DNA from: Myotis daubentonii
Lineage: Eukaryota; Chordata; Mammalia; Chiroptera; Vespertilionidae
Direction of reading: 5' to 3'
DNA: 64,000 nt
Assembly (NCBI RefSeq): GCF_963259705.1
Contig: NC_081849.1
Location: forward strand, 50,874,093 to 50,938,092
Made by a program: the position numbers and the translations under genes. This document shows, piece by piece, positions 21,314 through 31,617 of the stretch (position 1 is its first letter; each line of letters opens with the position of its first letter). The notes beneath the pieces were generated by a model. That model was not told where the DNA came from, did no database searches, and saw only the letters and a list, made by a program, of their open reading frames with translations.

Positions 21314-21766
21314 CTAGAGGCCTGGTGCACAAAAATTTGTGCACTCAGAAGGGTCCCTCAGCCTGGCCTATGCCCTTTTGCAGTCTGGGACCCCTTGGGG
21401 GATGTCCACCTGCTGGCTTAGGCCCACTCCCTGGGGGATCGGGCCCAAGCTGGCAGTCAGACATCACTCTGGCAGCCCGGGAGCCCTTGGGGGATGTCCA
21501 CTTGCCAAGGGGAGCAGGCCTAAACTGCAGTTGGACATCCTTAGTGCTGCTGAGGAGGCGGGAGAGGCTCCCGCCACCACCGCTGTGCTGGCAGCCATCA
21601 GCCTGGCTTGTGGCTGAGCAGAGCTCCCCCTGTGGGAGTGCACTGACCACCAGGGGGAAGCTCCTGCATTGAGCGTCTGCCCCCTGGTGGTCAGTGTGTG
21701 TCATAGTGGCCAGTCAATCCCAATCTTTTTGCTGTTAGGGTCAGTTTGCATATTACCCTTTTATTA
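21314..21766 (-). mobile_element. HeliBat-type Helitron split by another Helitron
   Basis: Minus-strand element with CTAG (plus 21314-21317) and hairpin 'gtgcacaaaaatttgtgcac'. It is the same subfamily as 9418 and 37400. Its last bases on the left are cttttattA (to 21766). The missing tip TATAGGA reappears at 22810-22816, on the far side of the plus-strand Helitron 21767-22809. So the second Helitron landed in an A|T step of the terminal TCCTAT|ATAATAAAAG of this one. Confidence 0.95.
21643..21694. promoter_or_regulatory. Inverted pair of CTCF-like core motifs in Helitron
   Basis: CTGACCACCAGGGGGAAG (21643-21660) and CTGCCCCCTGGTGGTCAG (21677-21694). The minus-strand motif is perfect; the plus-strand one has one change in the core (C to A). 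Confidence 0.55.
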
Positions 21767-21838
21767 TCCTATCTAATAAAAGAGAAAAATGGTAATTGGC
21801 GTACAACGATACCCTTTTCATTGGCTAATCAGGGCTAT

Positions 21839-21902
21839 ATGCAAATTAACTGCCAACTAAGATTGGCAGTTAACTGCCAACAAGATGGCGGTTAATTTGC
21901 AT
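21839..21902 (+). promoter_or_regulatory. Facing octamer motifs and YY1-like site in Helitron
   Basis: ATGCAAAT (21839-21846), AAGATGGCGG (21882-21891) and ATTTGCAT (21895-21902). The whole 64 bp is close to palindromic through the repeated 'taactgccaa' / 'ttggcagtta' pieces. Confidence 0.5.
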
Positions 21903-22249
21903 ACGTAGGCACAATGCAGGGAGGCGAAAGGGAAAGCAGGAAGAAGCCCCCTGCCACTGACAGTGATTGGAAACCCAGGGGGGAGCTAAGAGCTGGGGAG
22001 CAGGGCAAAGGCAGCCCTGGGGCCGCCTTTGCCCTGCCCCCCAGCCATGATCGGAGAATCAGGTGCCTTTTCCGCCCTGGCCAGTGATAGCAGGAAGTAG
22101 GGGTGGAGCCAGCGATGGGAGCTGGGCCCGGTTGAAGCTGGCAGTCCCGGGAGCTAGGGGTCCCTTGCCTGGGCCTAAAGCGGAGCCCACGATTGCGGGG
22201 CCGCTGCAGCTGCGGGTCCCCGCTGCCCGGGCCGGACGCCTAGGCCAGA

Positions 22250-22705
22250 GGTGTTAGGCCTGGGCAGGGGCGGAGCCTGCAACCACGGGGAGCTGGGGGT
22301 CCCCTGCCCAGGGCTGACACCTCTGCCGGAGGCCTCAGGCCTGGTCAAGGGGCCGATCCGGTGATTGGTGATCGGAGGGTGATGAGGGTCAACTCCTCTG
22401 GCCGAGGCATCAGGCCTGGGCGGGGGGCTGAGCCAGGGATTGGGGGGATATGATGGTCCCCTTGCCCAGGCCTGAAGCCTGGGTCAGAGGTGTCAGGCTT
22501 GGGCGGGGGGTGGAGCAAGTGATCAGAGGGAGATGGGGGTCCCCTGCCCAGGCATGATTCCTGGGCCAGAGGCCTCAGGCCTGGGCGGGGGCCAGAGCCA
22601 GTGATCATGGGGAGATGGGGGTCCCCTGTCCAAGCCTGACACCTCTGGCGGAGGCGTCAGGCCTGGGCAAGGGGCCGATCCTGTGATTGGAGGGTGATGG
22701 GGGTC
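22250..22705 (+). repeat. GC-rich minisatellite-like array inside Helitron
   Basis: Imperfect repeats of about 85 bp recur through this segment. Units differ by single-base changes and small deletions. Compare the single unit in the Helitron at 5251-5862. Confidence 0.75.
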
Positions 22706-22809
22706 AACGCCTGAGGGCTCCCAGTATGTGAGAGGGGGCAGGCTGGGCTGAGGGACACTTCCCCCCCCACACACACCCAGTGCATGAATTTCATGCACCG
22801 GGCCCTTAG

Positions 22810-22816
22810 TATAGGA
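22810..22816 (-). mobile_element. Severed tip of Helitron 21314-21766
   Basis: TATAGGA is the reverse complement of the TCCTATA Helitron start and completes the interrupted element. L1 sequence (tatgatgtgatcac) resumes directly after. Confidence 0.85.
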
Positions 22817-23188
22817 TATGATGTGATCACACGAGAAGTCTAGTAAACATCTGTCACCATACAAAGTAATTGTGATATTATTGTTTGTATTCCCTATGCT
22901 GTACTCTATATCCCTGTGACTTATTTATGTTATAAGTTTGTACTTCTTAATCCCCTTAATTTTTTTTTTTGCCTGTTCTCCCACCACCTAGCCCTCTGGC
23001 AATTATCAGCTTGTTCTCTGTATCTATGAGTCTGTTTAGTTTTTTAGATTCCACAGGTAAGTGGCATGATACAGTATTTGCCCTTTTCTGACTTATTTCA
23101 CTAACAGAATATCCTATAGGTCTATCCATGTTGTCCCAAATGGCAAGAGTTTATTCTTTTTCATGGCTGAGTGGTATTTTGTGTGTAT
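22817..23188 (-). repeat. L1M 3' region, antisense (continued)
   Basis: Continues the L1 from 21230: 'acatctgtcaccatacaaagt', 'ccctatgctgtactctat', 'ttgttctctgtatctatgag' and 'tccatgttgtcccaaatggc'. Confidence 0.9.
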
Positions 23189-23314
23189 ACTCAGGGATAG
23201 GCAAAAGTAGGTTTACAGTTCTTTGCATGGAAAATAATACAGTAATTAATAAATAATATAAGAATAAATTGTTTCATTTTCTCACAACTGTAAAACTGTT
23301 TTTGCCCAATGCCT
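23189..23314. mobile_element. Tc1/mariner MITE in L1
   Basis: Inverted ends 'ggcaaaagtaggtttacagtt' (left) and 'aactgtaaaactgtttttgcc' (right) enclose about 125 AT-rich bases, with TA at both borders. The element interrupts L1 DNA that continues on either side. It is too short for a transposase. Confidence 0.82.
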
Positions 23315-24185
23315 ATATATATCTATAGATAAACACACACCACTTTTTCTTTAGACATTCTTCTATAGGTGGAAACCTAGGTTGCTTCTATAGCATGGCT
23401 GTTGTAAATAATGCTGCAGGGAACATAGGCATGAATACATCTTTTTGAATTAGTGTTTTGTTTTCTTCAAATTCCCAGAAGTGAAATTGTTGGGTCCTTC
23501 TTTGTCCCCTGTTAGAGCCTTTATTTTAAAGTCTATTTTGTCTGGCATAAGTATTGCTATCCCAGCCTTTTTTGTTTCCATTTTCATGAATTATCTTTTT
23601 CCATCCCTTTACTTTGTCTGTGTGTATCTCATGTAGGCATTATAGGTAAGGGTCTTGTTTTTTAATCTATTTAGCCACCCTAGGTCTTTTAAATGGAGCA
23701 CTTATTCCAGTAACATTTAAAGTAATTACTGATAGGTATATACTTATTGCCATTTTAATTGTCTTTATACTAGCTTTATAAGTGGTTGGTCTACTACCTT
23801 TATTATATGTTTGCCTTTACTGGTGACATTTTTTTAAAATATTTTCTTATTGCTAGTTTTGGCCTTTCCTTTTTCAATTAAATAATTCTTTTTAACATTT
23901 TTTTGTATGCCAATTTAGTGGTGATGAACTCCTTTGGCTTGTCTGGGAAATTCCTGATTTCTCTTTCAATTCTGTATGATATCCTTGAGGGTAGAGTAGT
24001 TTGGTTGTAGTTTTTTTTCTTTTCATAATGTTGAGTATATTGTGCCACTCCCTTCTGGCCTACAAAGTTTCTTTTGAAAAATCAGCTGATTGTCTCATGG
24101 GCTTTCTCTTGTATGTAACTAATATTTTTTCTTTTGCTGCTTTTAAGATTCTCTTCTTATCTTTTAACATTTTAATCCTATAATA
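23315..24185 (-). repeat. L1M ORF2/3' region, antisense (continued)
   Basis: 'gttgcttctatagcatggctgt', 'ataatgctgcagggaacatag', 'gtctggcataagtattgctat', 'gtggtgatgaactcctttgg' and 'ccactcccttctggcctac' are ordered as in L1 antisense. All frames are broken. Confidence 0.85.
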
Positions 24186-24425
24186 CATCATCTGTATTTT
24201 GCATTGTGTGCTCATCACCCAAAGTCTACTCTCCTTCCTCCACCATATTTGACCCCCTTAACCTTCTTCATCCTCCTCCATCCCTTCCCCTCTGATAACC
24301 ACCATACTGTTGTCTGTGTCTGAGTTTTTGTTTGTTCATTTGTTGTTTTCTGTTTTAGATCCCACATGGGTTGTATCATATGGTTCTTGTCCTTTTACTT
24401 ATTTTACTTAACATGACACTATTTT
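24186..24425 (-). repeat. Another L1M 3' UTR fragment, antisense
   Basis: 'gtgtgctcatcacccaaagtct', 'ccttcccctctgataaccacc' and 'tagatcccacatgggttgtat' form a second L1M 3' UTR type next to the first. Confidence 0.7.
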
Positions 24426-24454
24426 TTAAGGCTTTTCTGATATCCCAATTAAAT

Positions 24455-24610
24455 GCAAAATCTCATATATATCTTTATTGTTAAAAGTATTACATATGTC
24501 CCCCCTCCCCCACGGCCTGGAGTCACAGGTGAGTCCTGTGTATGGCTTACTGTATTGGGCAACCTGGGGAACTTGATTCCAGAGGGGCCCAGCTTCATGG
24601 CCACCTGAGA
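24455..24610 (-). repeat. Bat L1-like 3' end, antisense
   Basis: 'tctttattgttaaaagtatt' and 'acatatgtcccccctccccc' are the reverse of the A-rich end seen in sense at about 46560-46622 ('aatactttcaacaataaag'). Confidence 0.5.
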
Positions 24611-25850
24611 AATACACTTATTGGTGACACTAGTGCTACTTTGTATTGTTTGTTTTCTGTGAATCAGTGTGATGCATTGGGGCTAGGAAATAGCATAGGT
24701 TATTTTTGATGATTTTTTTGTATGCTATAAAAATGGAAAATCCATCATCAGTGACTTGAAAATCACAAAACTGGGTCAAAGAGAGCCAATAAGTCAAATT
24801 TACTGTCCTTGCCAACATAGATTCCTCTTTTCTGTAATATAAAATATTCTGCATTAATGACTTGAGCAGCTGTGCTTCAAATCCCCACAGTGTCTTTGAA
24901 TTTAGTTTTTGTAATTCAGGTAACTTTCAGGTTTTTATGGAGGGGGGTATTTTTGTTCCTTGAGGAGGCATGGCATTTTTAATCAGTTCTCTAGGGAAAG
25001 CTTGATTAAATGCTCCAAACTTAAGTTTGTTGGTTCATTGTTGCTAATAAAATCTTACAGTAATTATAGAAGAAATGTAACTTTTCCCTTCTAGATATAG
25101 CAGTTGTCCTTCTGTTTGGGAGTTTATATTGAAGGAGTACAAATAATTTAATTTGCTGAAACTGAAAAATTATTGTCATTTTAGTTTTCTAGGAAATTAT
25201 GGCCATAGCAGCACCATATATGCCTATCTTGTAAGGGAATTTATAATTTGATTTATGTAGTTCAAAAGGCGGCAGCTTCTTATACCATTTAGGAGCCTGC
25301 ACTAAATGTTTTTCTAAATATGAGTATCCTTTTGTGAGGCAATTATCTTTGTATTTATAGAGTTTGATAGTTTGGATTTTCATATGTCATGTTTTCTACA
25401 GAATCAAGAATGTTTCTGACTGTACTTTTGGTTTATTTAGTTGCAATTTTGTTTTAAAGAACAAAGAAGGGCAAATAGTAAAAAATGGGATTAAACAAAG
25501 TAATGAGAATTTACAATTTCTTGTGTTAATCTTTACAGCCAAATTAATTACAACAGGCAAATTGATTTGGTCTCAGCTGGTAGGACATATCATGAAAAAC
25601 CAAACCTATAACTTTTCTCCATTCCAAAATTTCTACTTAAAAGCTTCTCTCCTCCTTGCTTTCTTTCCCATTTAATTAAATATTATTTACATCTTTATTA
25701 TGAGATCAAAACAGTACAGAGGTGAGATGTTCAGAACAAAATGTTAAAGACAGCTCCCCAAACTTTTGTGGGCATCTTTTTAGCCTCTCTCTCTCCATAC
25801 ATACATTCTTGGCTTTCTGTGACTCTATCTCTATCCCATGTTTAAAAATT
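24611..25850. other. Unannotated DNA
   Basis: No exon or nameable transposon. A 103-codon open frame at 25364-25675 has no features that suggest a gene. Confidence 0.4.
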
Positions 25851-25930
25851 GTGGCATGCAGACCAAAGAGTCCTGGGTTCGATTCCCACTCAGGTCTCTC
25901 TTCCCTTTTTTCTAAAAATCAATGGGAAAA
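25851..25930 (+). repeat. Ves SINE with internal deletion
   Basis: 'tgcagaccaaagagtcctggg', 'ttcgattcccactcagg' and 'tctaaaaatcaatgggaaaa' join the head and tail of a sense Ves, with the middle missing. Confidence 0.75.
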
Positions 25931-27147
25931 ATTTCCTCAGGTAAGGATTAGCAAAACAAAAAACAACAACAGTCAGTCTCAAATTTTGTATGCCAGGTGT
26001 ATAAGAAAGTTTATTCCACTTCGATGTTATCCTGTGTGGGCAGGTAGCACAAATCCAACAAGTCACTCTATCAGTACAAATGGTAGCTTAATGGTACATG
26101 AAGTGAATTTTATCAGAATTCACAAGCATGTGCTAAAGTATCAATTCAAATCTATTCTTTTGGTAAGGAAATCGTTGTGAAACCTATTTGAAAATAATTT
26201 TGGTGTGTTTTACTTAGACTTTTAAAATGTGTATGGCTTAAGAAAATGTAATAATTCTAAAGGTATTTAAGAAATATTTCCAGAAACAGAAAGAAGAAAA
26301 ACTGCTGGTAAATGTAGGCTTAATTGACAGCAGGAGAAAATGAGAATTAAAAATAACAGCAAGAACTGAAAGGGACAAAACTTTGTTACTCATGTAATCA
26401 TTATCACCCTATTGGAAATAAAGGTCTCAGGATTGAGAAAAGATACCCTTAAAGCTAACTATCAGGTTCTTCTTTGAACCCTGATGGATATACAAGAAAA
26501 ATATTTCAAAGATACTTTAGAAGTTGAGATAACAACTAGTTGACGGTGTACAAGACATGTCAATATCCCAAAGTGGAGAATCTCAGTCAGCACCTCCATG
26601 CAGGCTACCTGGACCCAGGACCCTCAGGCAGCAGTCCCTAACGTATGCAAATATACCTCTTTCAGGGAAAACTGGCATTTCTGATTGCTCCCTCTGTATT
26701 AAGTCCTGGGGTGACAGCCAGTTAACTATTTCCTTTTGAACCTGTGAACACAAGTCTGCTGGCTATCAGAGCCAGGCTATCAAAGGTGTGTCCTCTTGGC
26801 AGCAGCCACAAGGGACAGAGCATCAGACGTGTACCAGTGCCTTACACTGGGGCAAGGGAAGAATGCCAAGTTGGTACCTGCCAGCCTCTCCATCCCTGGG
26901 GAAGATTGCAGTCAACCACTACCTGTGTACTAAATTAGAAGCCTGTCCCTCAAATCACAGGTTTTCAAGATCTGCAAATGGGTCTCTCATGGGATTAAGT
27001 AGTCTCAGTCTGCTGTCTCTGGAAGGGACAGCCACAGTGAATCTGTGTAAACTGGTTAAGAAGTGTTTCTTAGTTCACTCTATGAATTGGATTTCTATAA
27101 AACATGAAGAAAATATTATTTCCTATACAAGTAAAGGTTTAGAATAT
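25931..27147. other. Unannotated DNA; possible old repeat 26560-27060
   Basis: The part 26560-27060 is more GC-rich, with 'cctcttggcagcagccacaag' and 'tctgctgtctctggaagggac'. It has the look of an old LTR or LINE segment, but I cannot name it. Open frames of 64 to 152 codons here carry no protein signature. Confidence 0.35.
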
Positions 27148-27690
27148 AGCCAAAGAAATCCAGGAATATATGCACCACTGCGTTCACTGCAGCATTATTT
27201 ACAGTAGCCAAGATTTGGAAGCAGGCCAAATGCCCATTAGTAAGTGAGTGGACAACAAAGCTGTGGTACATTTACACAATGGAATACAATTCAGCCATAA
27301 AAAAAGAAGAAAATCTTACCTTTTGTGACAGCATGGATGGACCTGGAGAACATTATGTTAAGTGAAATAAGCCAATGAGAGAAATACAAGTACCATATGA
27401 CAACTTATTGTGGAATCTAATGATCAAAATAAACTAACAAAGTGGAGACTAACTCATGGATACACAGAACAGACTGACAGCTGTCAGAGGGGAGGGATTA
27501 AGAAAAAAAAAAAGACTCATGGACACAGACAATAGTATGGTGATCGACAGAGGGAGGAGGTAAAAAAGGGTAAAGGGATAAATGGTGATAGAAGGAGACT
27601 TGACTTGGGATGGTATGAAATCTATGTAATTTTATTAACCAGTGTCACCCCAGTAAATTCAATTAAAAGTAAATATAAAGAAAAATCACA
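27148..27690 (+). repeat. L1 3' end, sense
   Basis: 'ccaaagaaatccaggaatat', 'tgcagcattatttacagtagcc', 'tggaatacaattcagccata', 'catggatggacctggagaac' and 'taagtgaaataagcc' are the ORF2 C-terminal region and 3' UTR in sense. It ends in an A-rich tail near 27690. Confidence 0.92.
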
Positions 27691-28653
27691 CTACTCATGA
27701 AATTGTTGTTTCTCTTTTCCATGCTTGGATTAAGTATGCATTGCTGAGAAGTGGGTAAGCCACTTTAGTGTTGTGTTGATGATATTAAAACCAATTACAA
27801 CCCTCCCCCCCCCCCCAAAAAAAAGGGGAATGTCTAGAATTAAAGTTTGTTTGGTGATAATGGCAGTTATAAGCAATTTAATTCTCTTAAACCACTTAGA
27901 GTAACAACATTATCTAGAGTTAATGAATTAATTCGCTTAACCACATCATCATTAACTTCACGAATTGAAATACAGTAGTACTTCCAGCCTGATTGAAGAT
28001 TAATTTTCAAGTGAGAATCTGCTTCAAAGTGTCACTTGTGTATGATGATGGTAGTTGGAATATTAGACTGAAGATGGTGATTGAATGAGAGAAAAATTAC
28101 AGCATAAAAATAATACAGAGTATTTTTCCTGACAAAATGGTTGTTAAATATTGAAGACTTAAAGGCTTTAATCTCTAGTGTGAATTAAATTAGTTTTTAA
28201 ATTGAAGAGGGGGTTGAACTTAATAAATTTTGAGACCCACTTTTAGACGTATTAAGACCCATGGCTACCCTTTGAAAACCTAATGAAAGCTATGGCTTCA
28301 GGACAGTGCTATGCTTGTTTACATACAATTTTTCACATGATTTTTGGGTGGTTTATACTCATTTCTGAAGCCCATCCACGGACAATTCTCACCCACCCTC
28401 AATCGCCCCCTACCCTGCAGCTTTTCAGGTAAAGAACTTTGCTAAAAGCTTATTAAGTATCTTAAAATACTAAAAATTATTACTGAATAGTAAAGACACA
28501 GCGTTGTATGTTTTTCTTCAAGTTCAGAAGACTCAGTGATGGAGAAAAACAGGTACTTGGAATTAGAATTCTTTAAGTCCTCCAATGTTGAATGAATACA
28601 GACCTTATTTTAAGTTTATACCTATAACCTTCATTTTTCTCTCGTTTTACTAG
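27691..28653. other. Unannotated DNA upstream of candidate exon
   Basis: No repeat that I can name apart from a C-run next to an A-run (27804-27825). If the exon at 28654 is real, this is its upstream intron. Confidence 0.4.
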
Positions 28654-28857
28654 GCGTATGCAGCAGTGCTATGGCAACAAGCTAACGAAAACAGCCAAAA
28701 TTCAACTGAAAAAGCATGTTTTGGAGCCGCCCTCCCAGAAGAGAAACTTAATGACTTTCGTGATGAACAAATAGGACAGCTGCAGGAGCTGATGCAAGAA
28801 GCCACTAAACCCAATAGGCAATTTAGTATTACTGAGTCTGGGAAACCAAAATGTTAG
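28654..28857 (+). CDS. Candidate 3'-terminal coding exon, gene not recognised
   Basis: A pyrimidine-rich acceptor (ttttctctcgttttactag, AG at 28652-28653) precedes 67 open codons ending in TAG at 28855-28857. AATAAA lies eight bases after the stop (28865-28870). The peptide starts [13 protein letters not shown], is polar and has no transmembrane segment. It contains a probable helix around [20 protein letters not shown] and ends ITESGKPKC. It does not resemble any transposon here. I cannot name the protein, and no other exon of the gene is evident in the window, so upstream exons would lie beyond a long intron. It could also be a chance open frame. Confidence 0.5.
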   Translation, partial: AYAAVLWQQANENSQNSTEKACFGAALPEEKLNDFRDEQIGQLQELMQEATKPNRQFSITESGKPKC

Positions 28858-28864
28858 TCTGTAC

Positions 28865-28870
28865 AATAAA
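28865..28870 (+). promoter_or_regulatory. Polyadenylation signal AATAAA
   Basis: Canonical hexamer directly after the stop codon of the candidate terminal exon. It would give a 3' UTR of only about 25-35 nt unless a later signal is used. Confidence 0.4.
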
Positions 28871-29354
28871 GCTTAACAAAAGCATTTCAAGTTCAGAACC
28901 CCTTATTTTAACTATCATTGGTTTTAAAAAATGTATTGAGCTTTTAGGCTTTGAGAATGCTGGTGTTAATGAAATTATTTGGGAATGTTATGAACCCTCT
29001 CTGCTACGTATAGATCAGGTCACCGGTGGACAGAACTTTACATTATTGAGGTAAATATCAGTACTTGCTGGATGGGATTTGATTTTTGGATTAAATAAGG
29101 AAGAAGAGCTCGAAACTGGACAAACCTGTTGAATTCTGTCAAAAATTTTTAGACATATAAATTTGTTTTTAATGCTATTCTTGTTCAAGCATGGTTTTGT
29201 AGTCAACAACACTGAGGGTTGTTTGCATTTTCTATTTAAGCTCTAATTTATTCTCTTGATAAGAGACCTGTTAGAATACTAGAGGAACTCTGTAATGTCA
29301 ATTAGATTCATATGAAAGTATCAAAATTGAAGAGGCTGGTAAATTCATCTAGTC
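28871..29354. other. Possible 3' UTR or downstream DNA
   Basis: An open frame of 67 codons runs on from 28851 to 29054. It is offset from the exon frame, so I regard it as UTR or flank. No repeat is seen before the hAT at 29355. Confidence 0.35.
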
Positions 29355-29589
29355 CAGTGATGGCGAACCTTTTGAGCTCGGCGTGTCAGCATTTTGAAAA
29401 ACCCTAACTTAACTCTGGTGCCGTGTCACATATAGAAATTTTTTGATATTTGCAACCATAGTAAAACAAAGATTTATATTTTTGATATTTATTTTATATA
29501 TTTAAATGCCATTTAACAAAGAAAAATCAACCAAAAAAATGAGTTCGCGTGTCACCTCTGACACACGTGTCATAGGTTCGCCATCACTG
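29355..29589. mobile_element. hAT MITE (CAGTGATGGCGAACC ends)
   Basis: Terminal repeats CAGTGATGGCGAACCTTTT and (inverted) AGGTTCGCCATCACTG bound 235 bp, with a second inner pair (cgtgtca.. and ..tgacacacgtgtca). The flanking 8-mers (atctagtc and accacgtt) do not match, so the target duplication has been lost or the ends rearranged. Confidence 0.9.
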
Positions 29590-30620
29590 ACCACGTTTTT
29601 CAAACCTTTCCTTTCAGAATTTATTTGATCGAGATGCATCTTGACTCTCAAGATTAGTGAATTTGAAACACAATGGATTTATTCCAACTAATTCTGTGTT
29701 CTGCAGATCTCTGATAGAGACATACAGAAATGCTGGGCTCAATTGGCAATTATGGGCTTAAATAAATGTATTATTGTTATACAAATTTAATATTAACTTG
29801 TGCTATTTTAGCAAAGAAATAGAGTTCAGTGCTAGATACCTGAAATAGTACACCCTTTTCAAGGGTTTCAAATCATCTCAGTGCAAAAACTGATAAAAGC
29901 CAAATGTTGAATAATAGTTGCTAAGCAACTTTAAAAGAATTAACTATCTGCATAGTAATGACATAGCTAGTGAATACTGTCACTCACATTAGATGACTGA
30001 AAGGAGAACCAAGCACCAGAGTAGAAGAATAGTAAAATTCTAATTCAGAGCTCCCCGGGTGAGGTGTGGGTAAGTGCAGTCCACAGGCTAGCAGAGCTGG
30101 TTGCTGTGTTGCCCAGGCTGGAGCTGGTCTGTATTTGCTGGGCCAGCAGAAACTGCCCTCTGGTGGTGCACTGAGACTGGCAGGCAGGCTTGCAGAGGAA
30201 GTTGGGGTATTGGGGTTCTGCTCAGCAGTATGGCAGTTTGCAGGCTGGGGTTGGTGGCAAGCACACACAGTGAGTCAGGCCTCAGAAACCAACTTGTAGA
30301 TGGTGAGATGGTGCCATGGGGTCTGGGATGCTCAGTGTCCATGTTGGGAGGGCCATGTTAAGTGATCACCAGTCTAGGCTACAAGCTTGACAAGAGACTC
30401 TACATCCTGGTGTGCTGCTAGAGGGAGTCCCACTGGATATCCTATCACACGTGCCACTGACAGCCAAGCAGCAGGAGCAAGAAACCAGCAAGAAATCGCT
30501 CTCCTGTAATAACCCGCAATGACAAAGCTTAATACTGTGCTCTCTGCAAAAGAGAAGTATTTAAATCTCCGTTATCCTACAGCTGGTAATGTGGGTGACT
30601 TGGAGAGGAGAGGCAATAAC
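29590..30620. other. Unannotated DNA with a GC-richer block
   Basis: The block 30000-30540 ('gctgttgcccaggctggagct', 'gccctctggtggtgcac') is unlike its AT-rich surroundings. It gives several 77-94 codon open frames on both strands. It may be an old LTR or a LINE 5' region, but I cannot name it. Confidence 0.35.
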
Positions 30621-30624
30621 TGGT

Positions 30625-30855
30625 ACCCAGCAACTGTAGCTAACATAGAATGTTTACAATATACCAGGCACTGAGATTTACATGGATTCTCTCATATAAA
30701 CCTTAACTTCCCTATGACTTGGGATGCTATTATTTTCTCTATGTTATAGATGAATAATCTGAAGCTTAGAGAAGTTAAATAACTTTCTTGAGGTTAAGGA
30801 GCTGATGCAAGAGCTGGGATGAACCTTTTTAGTTTGCCTAGCACCTGTGCCTTAA
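30625..30855 (-). repeat. MIR SINE, antisense
   Basis: 'taccaggcactgagatttaca', 'tatgttatagatgaataatctg', 'gagaagttaaataactttctt' and 'gcctagcacctgtgccttaa' follow MIR in antisense. Confidence 0.85.
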
Positions 30856-31617
30856 TCACTGCAGCATTGTACTTCCTTCCAAAGGAAAAGTAATTGAATT
30901 GATGGAAGTGATAGATGGATGCCCTGTTGGGTCAGCACCTATTGGTTCTGTCCTCATCAAGTGGCCCTTTAGACACTTGCTTTCCAGTGGTCTTACCCTC
31001 TCAGAGGGTCTCTGAGTCAATTTCTCATGGATGAGCGTCACACACTGGTCACCTGGTAGTCATGCCAACAGATGGGGCCGACCCCACTCTAGTCCCCTCG
31101 TCAGGGAGACACTGAGGCGTGGCCGCGAACACTAGATGATAGCAACTCTCCCCAAAGGAGGAGACTAGCAAATTTCCCAAGGTTCTGAGGTCACACAAAT
31201 GGCCTTCAAATCTGAAAACGGAGCGTATCTTTCAAATTCAGGACCCTGTTTACTCTAGTAACCATACCAAACATCCTTATATTTTGTTCTTAGGATTTTG
31301 GCCTTAGAGCCCCTACTCACTCCATCACCTCCCTTGACTCTCTGTACCACGTATTTTGATGATTCACAAATCTCTCTCCAGCGCAAATCTGTTCCTCTTG
31401 AGTTTCATATCTCTCATTCCCTCCACGTTTCAAAAGTGAATTCATTTGATTGCCCTAAACCTGATTACCCTTCAGTCTGGGCTTCTTTTTATGAATTCAG
31501 CCACCCAGCTGGCATTATCAAAGACTGAGTAGTGTCCATGATGGCTTGCTTTTTCTCGCCTCCTAAATTGGGTTCCCGGATACAATTCCAATGTGCGTGG
31601 GTATGGGGTTCCCCCCA
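30856..31617. other. Unannotated DNA
   Basis: No exon or repeat I can support. A 76-codon open frame at 31298 lacks features. Confidence 0.35.

Larger units (their letters stand above)
21767..22809 (+). mobile_element. HeliBat-type Helitron with internal tandem array
   Basis: TCCTATCTAATAAAAGAG at the start; hairpin GTGCATGAATTTCATGCAC (22780-22798) and CCCTTAG at the end (CTAG changed to TTAG). From about 22250 to 22705 it contains roughly five to six imperfect units of about 85 bp, each with 'ggcctgggc..gg', 'gatgggggtcccctgccca' and 'cctctggc.gaggc'. The same subfamily copy at 5251 has about one unit. No transposase is encoded. Confidence 0.95.

Noticed and set aside
21280..21704. 130- and 119-codon frames on opposite strands
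   Set aside because: Helitron DNA again; the frames cross the terminal hairpin and the CTCF-like pair.
5251..22809. Direct or inverted repeats between Helitrons as a possible CRISPR-like or phage array
   Set aside because: Spacing and unit lengths are irregular and the repeats are transposon ends; the genome is mammalian.
25722..26180. 152-codon open frame
   Set aside because: It runs through a deleted Ves SINE and into AT-rich DNA, with no domain or splice context.
27804..27825. C-run followed by A-run as a special signal
   Set aside because: A simple homopolymer junction with no further context.
28851..29054. 67-codon frame directly downstream of the candidate terminal exon
   Set aside because: It overlaps the stop codon of the exon in another frame and lies after AATAAA; more likely UTR or flank.
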